From NCBI GenBank assembly GCA_035697545.1, contig DASSCT010000133.1, positions 1-18,256 of the forward strand: a stretch of 18,256 bases of DNA. Direction: 5' to 3'. Numbering within the stretch: position 1 is the first letter of the stretch; every line of letters begins with the position of its first letter. Under the pieces are notes generated by a model, which saw only the letters and a list, made by a program, of their open reading frames with translations, was not told where the DNA came from and did not search any database. Positions 13,028 to 18,256 of the stretch are shown one piece after another. Made by a program: the position numbers and the translations under genes. The DNA is from JACDAN01 sp035697545. GTDB taxonomy: Bacteria; Actinomycetota; Thermoleophilia; Gaiellales; Gaiellaceae.

Positions 13028-14156
13028 CCTGGACCGTCCGCTTCGCTCCGCCTCGGACGACCTCGAGCTTCAGCTTGTCGCCGGGCTTGTGCTGCGCGAC
13101 GGCGTCGGCGAGCTGCGTGGAGGACGTGAGGCTCTTGCCGTCCAGCGCGACGATCGTGTCTCCGCCGAGGGGCATGGTCACGCCGTTCACCGTCACCTGT
13201 CGCGTTGCACCGGAGAGCCCTGCCTTCGCCGCCGGGCTGCCTTTGACGACGCGCGCCACGACGACCCCATTCGACGGCAGGCCGCGCACCACGCCGGCCA
13301 GGCTCGGATCGATCGTGGCGACCTCGACGCCCAGCCACGCGTGCTTGACCCGACCGCCGCCGATCAACTGCTCCGCGACGGACTTCGCGGTCGCGGCGGA
13401 GATCGCGAAGCCGACACCGACGTTCGCGTTCACCGTGCCGCCCTGGATCTGAGCGTTAACGCCGACGACCCGGCCGTAGCGGTCGAGCAGTGGGCCGCCG
13501 GAGTTTCCGTGGTTGATCGGCGCATCCGTCTGGATCGCGTTCGGGATCGTCAGTCCGTTCGGGGACTGGATGTCGCGGCCGGTTGCGCTGACGATCCCTG
13601 CGGTCATTGTCCGGTCGAGCCCGAACGGATTGCCGATCGCGTAGACGGGGTCGCCAACCTGCATGGCGGCGACGTCGCCGAAGCTGAGCGGATGAAGCGC
13701 GGACGAGGGTGCGTTCACCCGGATCACGGCTAGGTCGCTCGACGGGTCCGACCCCACGATCGTGGCCTTGGAAGAAGCGCCGCCGGTGAAGCCGACGCGG
13801 ATGTTCGTCGCTCCCTGGACAACATGGTCGTTCGTGAGGATGTTGCCCTGCTTGTCGATGACGAACCCCGAGCCCAGGGCCCCGACCTGCTGCTTCCCGC
13901 CCGGAGCAAAGAACGTCGGCGGGATCGACTGGGTCTGCGTGTCGGTGATGACGACGACGCCGGGCGCGTCGTTGCGATAGATCTGCTCCGCGGTCAGCCC
14001 TCTCCTCGGCTGGCTCGCCACGCTGACGATCGGCGTCGGCGAGGTGGCCGTGATGGTCGTGGCCGCATCCCCGTTGTCGAGGGTGGCGCCGACGATGCCG
14101 CCTGCGATCGCGCCTGCAACGGTCGCGGCGAGGACGATGACGAGGATGCGGCCCAT
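13002..14156 (-). CDS. HtrA/DegP-type membrane-anchored serine protease with PDZ domain
   Basis: The product has 384 residues. One N-terminal membrane anchor (ILVIVLAATVAGAIAGGIVGATL, 4-26) is followed by a Thr/Ser/Pro linker and a trypsin-like S1C protease with the complete triad: His111 in ILTNDHVV, Asp141 in SSDLAVIR and Ser219 in GNSGGPL. A PDZ domain (about 275-375; HAWLGVEV, SPAAKAGL, GDTIVALDGKSL) follows. It degrades or refolds damaged exported proteins outside the membrane. The ATG at 14154-14156 has AAGGAG upstream; an upstream in-frame start lacks one. The 5' leader has a 6-bp stem (14169-14174/14185-14190) next to the SD and a divergent dyad copy 63 nt upstream. Its 3' end overlaps the DedA gene by 26 bp. 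Confidence 0.95.
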   Translation of the reverse strand: MGRILVIVLAATVAGAIAGGIVGATLDNGDAATTITATSPTPIVSVASQPRRGLTAEQIYRNDAPGVVVITDTQTQSIPPTFFAPGGKQQVGALGSGFVIDKQGNILTNDHVVQGATNIRVGFTGGASSKATIVGSDPSSDLAVIRVNAPSSALHPLSFGDVAAMQVGDPVYAIGNPFGLDRTMTAGIVSATGRDIQSPNGLTIPNAIQTDAPINHGNSGGPLLDRYGRVVGVNAQIQGGTVNANVGVGFAISAATAKSVAEQLIGGGRVKHAWLGVEVATIDPSLAGVVRGLPSNGVVVARVVKGSPAAKAGLSGATRQVTVNGVTMPLGGDTIVALDGKSLTSSTQLADAVAQHKPGDKLKLEVVRGGAKRTVQVRLGNAPQ

Positions 14157-14219
14157 CTGAGCTCCTTCCGAGGGTTTCAATTGCCCCTCGAAGCCTCGTC
14201 TCAATGGGCGAGGGCGGAA

Positions 14220-14238
14220 ATCGCCGAGCCGGACGATT
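14220..14238 (-). promoter_or_regulatory. Shared 19-bp dyad motif, divergent copy (upstream of HtrA)
   Basis: The minus strand reads AATCGTCCGGCTCGGCGAT, 12/19 identical to 8081-8099 with the outer ATCGT and CGAT kept. It ends 63 nt before the HtrA ATG, close to the 57-58 nt of the best copies. It is the weakest in identity. Confidence 0.3.
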
Positions 14239-14264
14239 GCGCCGCCGGGTGCAGCATCGTGTTG

Positions 14265-14283
14265 GGAGGAGACGGTGTCCTCC
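14265..14283 (-). terminator. Small hairpin downstream of the cNMP-binding gene
   Basis: GGAGGA (14265-14270) pairs with TCCTCC (14278-14283) around a 7-nt loop, flanked by a further CCGCC/GGCGG pairing. It lies about 80 bp after the cNMP stop and before the HtrA promoter region. There is no U tract, so it is tentative. Confidence 0.3.
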
Positions 14284-14287
14284 GGCG

Positions 14288-14299
14288 GATCGTCCGATC
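14288..14299. promoter_or_regulatory. Contracted dyad GATCGTCCGATC
   Basis: This 12-mer is the exact reverse complement of 8122-8133 and again lies between genes, 49 bp from a full-length dyad (14220-14238). Confidence 0.35.
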
Positions 14300-14363
14300 A
14301 GCGCGGCGGCGTGCCCCAGTCGGGGCTGCCTTCGCCGCGACAGAAGCCGTGCTTTCGGACGGT

Positions 14364-14813
14364 CTAACGCGGAGCGGGCCCGGCGATCGCGTCGGACGCG
14401 CGGAAGCGCTCTCCGAGGATGCGGCCGAGGTCGAGCACGAAGCGAAGAGCGAGCCGTGGGTGGGTGAGCCGGAGCCGCTGGAAGGCGGGCTGCGTCAGAA
14501 CGAGCGCCTCAGCGTCCTCAAGTGCGACCACGTCCGCCGTGCGTGGGAGCCCGTCGAAGAATCCGACTTCGCCGAAGAGGTCACCGGGCTCGAGCATGCG
14601 AACGCGCTGCGGCCCTGAATTGGTCGGCACCAGCACCTCGAACGAGCCCCGCGAGATGATGAAAAAGCTGCGGTCGACGTCGCCCGCGTGTACGGCGTAG
14701 TCGCCAGACGCGTACAGCCGTGCCTGCGTGTATTCCAGGACGACGGCCAGATCTGCCTCGTGGAGGTCGGCGAGAAATCCGCGGTGCGTGCGCTCGCCGT
14801 CCGAAGAGGTCAT
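14364..14813 (-). CDS. Stand-alone cyclic nucleotide-binding domain protein
   Basis: The product has 149 residues and is almost entirely one CRP-type cNMP-binding domain. It has ARLYASGDYAVHAGDVDRSFFIISRGSFEVLV (31-62) with the usual glycines, and a complete phosphate-binding cassette FGEVGFFDGLPRTADVVA (80-97) with Glu82 and Arg91, the ribose and phosphate contacts. A short C-terminal helix follows, but no DNA-binding helix-turn-helix, so it cannot be an ordinary CRP/FNR regulator. It probably acts through protein contact. Its ATG overlaps the globin stop as ATGA, placing it last in the oxidoreductase-globin operon. Whether it binds cAMP, cGMP or another ligand is unknown. Confidence 0.9.
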   Translation of the reverse strand: MTSSDGERTHRGFLADLHEADLAVVLEYTQARLYASGDYAVHAGDVDRSFFIISRGSFEVLVPTNSGPQRVRMLEPGDLFGEVGFFDGLPRTADVVALEDAEALVLTQPAFQRLRLTHPRLALRFVLDLGRILGERFRASDAIAGPAPR

Positions 14814-15226
14814 TCAGCTCGGGTGGCGGCACCTGAGAGCATCACGTTCTGCACGACGCCGTAGGCCTCTTGCCAGGCGGCGTTGTATTCCGGCTTCCAC
14901 GCGTCGCCGGCGATCTCCGCCATGGTCCCGATCAAGACCTCGCCGACGACCGGATAGTGCTCAGCGTGTGCGCCGTAGTCGACGTGACGAGCTCCAAGGT
15001 CCTCGAGGTCGGGAACGATGTCGTCGAGATCGCGGAGCGATTCGCGGAGGACGACGAGCATGTTGAGGAGCGCTTGCCGCTGCCCCTCCATGTCGACGTG
15101 CGCGAAGAGCGGTTGCACTGCCGGCGCAGCCTCGAACAGGTTGTCGTAGAACTTCCTCATCAGCTCGTCACCTTGCGGAGCGACGAGGTCGAAGCTTTCC
15201 TCGAGCGTCTCTACGTCGACGGCCAT
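14810..15226 (-). CDS. Single-domain bacterial haemoglobin (VHb/flavohaemoglobin-type globin)
   Basis: The product has 138 residues and aligns along its length with Vitreoscilla haemoglobin. Visible haem-pocket residues are Tyr27 (B10, in KFYDNLF), Phe41 (CD1, in PLFAH), Gln49 (E7 by alignment), proximal His81 (F8, in LGARHVDYG), then AEHYPVVGEVLIG and EAYGVV. It lacks the FAD/NAD reductase half of a flavohaemoglobin. Such globins bind oxygen and NO and can oxidise NO to nitrate if given electrons. The ATG at 15224-15226 uses GAGGGGG that follows the TGA of the FAD oxidoreductase gene 13 bp upstream, so that reductase is a likely electron donor. The cNMP gene overlaps its end. Confidence 0.93.
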   Translation of the reverse strand: MAVDVETLEESFDLVAPQGDELMRKFYDNLFEAAPAVQPLFAHVDMEGQRQALLNMLVVLRESLRDLDDIVPDLEDLGARHVDYGAHAEHYPVVGEVLIGTMAEIAGDAWKPEYNAAWQEAYGVVQNVMLSGAATRAE

Positions 15227-15239
15227 CGGGTGTGCCCCC

Positions 15240-16925
15240 TCATGTCGCGGATACCCCAAGTGCGAGTGTCTCACCCTCCACGCGGCGGGACAAGGCTTGC
15301 CACTTGCCGCGCTCGAGGGCATCGAGATCGGAGCCGAGGTCGAGCCCAATCTCGACGGCCTTCGTGACGTCGTCGAAGAGCTCGGGGCTCCCGAGGATGA
15401 TCGCCCCCGTCAACCGGCCTTGTTCGAGAATCAACTTTCGGTACCGGCGCGTGCCGTAGGCGCTGACCGCAACCGTCCTCGATTCGCCACCGGGGGCGTC
15501 GACGACGCCGATTGAGAGCAGATCGATCCCCGGTACCTTCAGCCTCGCCGGCTGCGCGGGCAGGCGAAAGGCGGCCTCGCCGCCGACCATCCTTGCCGCT
15601 GCGACCTGGGCCTGCTCGACGGAAGCCGGCCAGAGCCCATATCGCCGACCGTTGTGGTCCACGACGTCGCCGACAGCGAAGACGTGCGGGTCCGAGGTTT
15701 TCATCCCATCGTCGACGGTGATCCCCACGGCGACGTCGAGGCCAGCCGCCTCGGCCAGCTCGGAGTTCGGCAGGATCCCTGTTGCGATCAGGCAAAGCTC
15801 GGCCTCGAGCGAGCCTCCGTCGATCAGGTCCACCCCCGTCACACCGTCGTCGGAGAGAACGCGCTGCGCCTCCGTCTTCGGAAGCAGCTCGATTCCCAAG
15901 TCTTGAAGCATCTCCCACAGGAGCGCTCCTGCTTGCTCGTCCAGCTGCCTGCTGAGCGGCCACGGTCCTCGGTCGAGGACGAGGACCCGAACGTCGAGCT
16001 GCGCCAGGTAGTACGCGGCCTCGAGACCTAAGAGACCGGCGCCGACGATTACGGCCGTTCGGCACCGACGGCGCCGAATGTGCTGCTGAATCTGAACGGC
16101 GTCGTCGATCGTTCGGAGCACGAAGCTGCCGTCTGCGCCCACACCGTCGATCGGCGGAACGAGCGGGCGCGCGCCAGTGGCGATGACTACCCGGTCGTAC
16201 GGAAGACGGTCGCCGTCGGCAAGGTGGACTTCGCGGTTTGCGCGGTCGATTGCCGTGGCCGGCACGCCACGCCGGTAGTCGATGCGGCGTGACTCAGCCC
16301 AATCGCGCCGGTTGAGGTAAAGGCTTTCGATCGACACAGACTCGGATACGAGGCGAGTGATCGCCATCCGGTTGTAGAACGCATAGGGCTCGTCACCGAT
16401 GAGCGTGAGCTCGGCGTCGGGCAGCGCCCGGCGGACCTCTTCGGCGGCGGTCACGCCGGCGACGCCTGCGCCGACTACGACAACCCGGCGGATCGCCCGC
16501 CGGAGAGCGTCGTCGCCGGTTACCGTGAGACGTCCCGGCTCGCCGTCCTTCGACTCGGATGGCGCCTCGAGCCCTGGCTGCGGGTCGACGACGACCGGTC
16601 CCTGAACCCGTGATACGCATGCCATCCGACAACCGGCGCCAAGGCCAAGACGCTCGAGCGTTCGCCGCTCGGCCGAGCGTATCTTCGAGAGGTTTTCCTC
16701 GCCCTCCAGGATGCGCACCGGATCGGAACCGCACATCCCCATCCGGCAGCCGGAATCTATTGGTACCTGGCTCGCCTCGGCGATGTCGAGCAGCTTCTCG
16801 CCGACCTTCGCGAGCACGGTCGGCCCCGGCGTGAATGCGACCGAGACCTCGCCAGCGTGAACGGCTTCGGCAACGCGCAGGAGCTCCTCGCCGGGATGCG
16901 GTGTCACCGGCGTCTGCTCGCTCAC
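15240..16925 (-). CDS. FAD-dependent NAD(P)H oxidoreductase with N-terminal 2Fe-2S domain (NirB-like)
   Basis: From GTG 16925 the product has 561 residues. A ferredoxin-like domain contains GCRMGMCGSDPV and LGAGCRMACVSRV; of the usual C-x4-C-x2-C, the third Cys is Asp, while an extra Cys lies in GCRMAC. A two-dinucleotide flavoprotein follows: FAD site RVVVVGAGVAGVTAAEEV, EPYAFYNRMAITRLVS (the NirB/rubredoxin-reductase signature), VVIATGAR, NAD site TAVIVGAGLLGLEAAYYL and the second FAD site DPHVFAVGDVVDHNG. It should move electrons from NAD(P)H through FAD to the cluster or a partner; the globin gene 13 bp downstream is the obvious candidate. The start is uncertain: the frame reaches a TTG at 16961 (573 residues), and neither start has a good ribosome-binding site, so the mRNA may be leaderless. 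Confidence 0.9.
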   Translation of the reverse strand: MSEQTPVTPHPGEELLRVAEAVHAGEVSVAFTPGPTVLAKVGEKLLDIAEASQVPIDSGCRMGMCGSDPVRILEGEENLSKIRSAERRTLERLGLGAGCRMACVSRVQGPVVVDPQPGLEAPSESKDGEPGRLTVTGDDALRRAIRRVVVVGAGVAGVTAAEEVRRALPDAELTLIGDEPYAFYNRMAITRLVSESVSIESLYLNRRDWAESRRIDYRRGVPATAIDRANREVHLADGDRLPYDRVVIATGARPLVPPIDGVGADGSFVLRTIDDAVQIQQHIRRRRCRTAVIVGAGLLGLEAAYYLAQLDVRVLVLDRGPWPLSRQLDEQAGALLWEMLQDLGIELLPKTEAQRVLSDDGVTGVDLIDGGSLEAELCLIATGILPNSELAEAAGLDVAVGITVDDGMKTSDPHVFAVGDVVDHNGRRYGLWPASVEQAQVAAARMVGGEAAFRLPAQPARLKVPGIDLLSIGVVDAPGGESRTVAVSAYGTRRYRKLILEQGRLTGAIILGSPELFDDVTKAVEIGLDLGSDLDALERGKWQALSRRVEGETLALGVSAT

Positions 16926-17048
16926 CTTTCCGAGCGTAAAGCGACCTGCCGATCTGGACAAGTGCTGCCGGCTTTCGTCTGTCGCAGCACATCCTTTTGC
17001 GCGAAGTCGCGCTCGCCGCAGTCGGGCGTGGGGCTACGCTCAAGCCGG

Positions 17049-17852
17049 GTGGAGCTCTCGCACCGCTTGATCGAGACGTCTGGTTACGACCGGCCGGGAT
17101 TCGCAGATACCTACGAGCGCTTTCGCCCGCGTATGCCCAAGGCGCTCGTCGACGTGCTGTGCCGGTATGCACGCATCGAGCGGCCGTCGCTCGTGGTCGA
17201 TCTGGGTTGCGGCACCGGGCTCTCGACGCGGGCGTGGTCGAGCGTCGCGCGCCGCGTGATCGGGGTCGAGCCGAATGAGGCGATGCTCGCCGCGGCTGCG
17301 CCGGCGTCCGGCGTCGTGTACCGGCAGGCGTACGCGCAGGAGACGGGCCTGGACGACGACATCGCCGACATCGTCACCTGCTCGCAGTCGCTCCACTGGA
17401 TGGACCCAGAGGTGACCTTCGCGGAGGCTGCGAGGATCTTGCGCCCGGGAGGAGTCTTCGCCGCGTACGACTACGACTGGCCGCCTGTCGTCGACCCGGA
17501 GGTCGACGAGGCGTTCTCGGCGTATCAGGGGCGTCGAGCCGAAGTTCGAAGACGCCGGGGGCTCGAGCGCGGCGGTGACGTGTGGCCGAAGGAAGGGCAC
17601 CTCGAACGAATGCGAGCCAGTGGCCGCTTTCGCTACTGCCGCGAGGTCCTGCTCCACTCGATCGAAGACGGCGACGCGGATCGAATTGTCGGCTTCGCAC
17701 GCAGTCTCGGTCTTCCGGTCGCGGACATGCGCGACGAGGAGCTCGAGCGCGAGCTGCAGATCGAAGAGCTCGAGCGCGTCGCGCGCCGCGTGCTCGGCGA
17801 TCGCACGGTGCCCTTCCTGTTCGGCTACCGCGTCCGAGTCGGAATCGTCTGA
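17049..17852 (+). CDS. SAM-dependent class I methyltransferase
   Basis: The product has 267 residues. It opens with SGYDRPGFADTYERFRPRMPKALVDVL, common in small-molecule methyltransferases. Motif I is VVDLGCGTGLSTRAW (about 47-61), the acidic end of strand 2 is VIGVEPNEAML, motif II is DDIADIVTCSQSLHWMD, and motif III is ARILRPGGVFAAYDYDWPP. It belongs to the Methyltransf_11/25-like group; the acceptor is unknown. The GTG at 17049 is chosen because homology begins right after it and the upstream part of the frame is low-quality, but the ribosome-binding site is weak. It is divergent from the FAD oxidoreductase with about 120 bp between, and does not obviously join any neighbouring pathway. 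Confidence 0.88.
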   Translation: MELSHRLIETSGYDRPGFADTYERFRPRMPKALVDVLCRYARIERPSLVVDLGCGTGLSTRAWSSVARRVIGVEPNEAMLAAAAPASGVVYRQAYAQETGLDDDIADIVTCSQSLHWMDPEVTFAEAARILRPGGVFAAYDYDWPPVVDPEVDEAFSAYQGRRAEVRRRRGLERGGDVWPKEGHLERMRASGRFRYCREVLLHSIEDGDADRIVGFARSLGLPVADMRDEELERELQIEELERVARRVLGDRTVPFLFGYRVRVGIV

Positions 17853-17968
17853 GGGCCGCCGTGGAGGAACGTGTTCGTGAGCGACGAAGGGTGGCTCGGA
17901 TGCCTGACGTCCCGTCGCTACTCCGGCACCTACTCGGAGCGGATGGCCGGCGGACGAGGGCCCTCTAG

Positions 17969-18256
17969 ATGGCGGGCAAGCTCGAGTGGCTGAACGAGTC
18001 CGTGCGGACGTGGGGACGGTGGACAGCCGCGCAATCGATGGATCTCGAGTTCTCGGACGAGGTGTCATTCACGGCCACTGAGGGACGCGATATCTGTATC
18101 CACGAAACAGACCGCAGCGGCTCGGTCCTGCTGTCGTCCGTTGACGCCGACCCGCGACCTCTCATGGGCTATGGAGACCCTGAGGTTTTCCTGACCATCG
18201 TTTTCGCGACCGGCCTCGAGGAGGAACTCTCCGCTCCCCTCCACACGCCCATCCGG
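17969..18256 (+). CDS. Hypothetical protein, 3'-truncated by window edge
   Basis: An ATG at 17969 opens a frame of 96 codons that stays open to the last base. The translation starts MAGKLEWLNESVRTWGRWT and includes FSDEVSFTATEGRDICIHETD and PLMGYGDPEVFLTIVFATGLEEEL, with balanced composition unlike the Arg/Pro-rich shadows. I do not recognise a family. No signal peptide or membrane segment is visible in this part. The upstream bases (GAGGGCCCTCTAG) give a possible but weak ribosome-binding site. It follows the methyltransferase by 116 bp on the same strand, so co-transcription is possible. Confidence 0.55.
   Translation, partial: MAGKLEWLNESVRTWGRWTAAQSMDLEFSDEVSFTATEGRDICIHETDRSGSVLLSSVDADPRPLMGYGDPEVFLTIVFATGLEEELSAPLHTPIR

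Noticed and set aside
14364..14813. Calling the cNMP protein a CRP/FNR transcription factor
   Set aside because: It ends soon after the binding domain; no helix-turn-helix is present before the stop.
17871..17990. A short GTG frame after GGAGGAACGTGTTC downstream of the methyltransferase
   Set aside because: It is under 40 codons, with Arg/Gly/Ser-rich composition, and overlaps the more convincing gene at 17969.
1..18256. CRISPR arrays, tRNA or rRNA genes, transposases, phage or toxin-antitoxin modules
   Set aside because: I saw no regularly spaced direct repeats, no tRNA-like cloverleaf and no integrase or transposase motifs in any frame.

Overview
This is high-GC DNA, very probably from a chromosome. 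Third codon positions are so GC-rich that long antisense frames stay open by chance. The gene set suggests a free-living high-GC actinobacterium: a compact RpoD-like sigma factor, a DrrA/DrrB-type exporter, a HtrA with a short N-terminal anchor, a VTT/DedA protein, a DUF6197-like protein, a cupredoxin and a PQQ propeller. A Thermoleophilia/Gaiella-like lineage is my inference, not something shown. I see no tRNA, rRNA, insertion sequence, integrase, phage gene or CRISPR array.

Layout. (1) 2-445 is the C-terminal ATPase end of a NarL/DesK-type histidine kinase. (2) 781-3177 is a secreted GH3 beta-glucosidase behind a 335-bp leader that carries two operator-like copies of one palindrome; a 15-bp perfect hairpin ends it. 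(3) 3213-5796, minus strand, is a tightly coupled operon: sigma-70 factor, ABC ATPase, ABC-2 permease, with ATGA and TAGTG overlaps. (4) 5959-6354 is a DUF6197-like protein, followed by about 300 bp of non-coding DNA full of hairpins, including two GGGGTC-A-GACCCC palindromes. (5) 6660-11677, minus strand, reads in transcription order: cupredoxin, PQQ propeller, DHA2 drug exporter, secreted hypothetical protein, PAP2 phosphatase. The PAP2 gene is frameshifted inside its last catalytic motif. (6) 11872-13027, plus strand, holds two small hypotheticals and a DedA-family membrane protein whose end overlaps the convergent HtrA protease gene (13002-14156). (7) 14364-16925, minus strand, is a three-gene unit: NirB-like FAD oxidoreductase with a variant 2Fe-2S domain, single-domain haemoglobin, and a stand-alone cyclic-nucleotide-binding protein. 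(8) 17049-17852 is a SAM methyltransferase, and an unrecognised gene runs off the right edge from 17969.

How the genes may work together. The FAD reductase, globin and cNMP unit looks like a split flavohaemoglobin, a likely NO dioxygenase or redox-sensing system. Cupredoxin plus PQQ propeller looks like a periplasmic or exterior oxidation module with a copper electron acceptor. The most unusual signal is a 19-bp imperfect dyad, about GATCGTyC-nnn-CGkCCGAT. It lies 34-63 nt upstream of five genes, always in the same orientation relative to the gene: the sigma factor, the secreted hypothetical, the cupredoxin, a small hypothetical and HtrA. A contracted 12-bp form occurs exactly twice, both times between genes. 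This suggests a local, possibly envelope-stress, regulon. All functional statements come from reading motifs; no database search was run.
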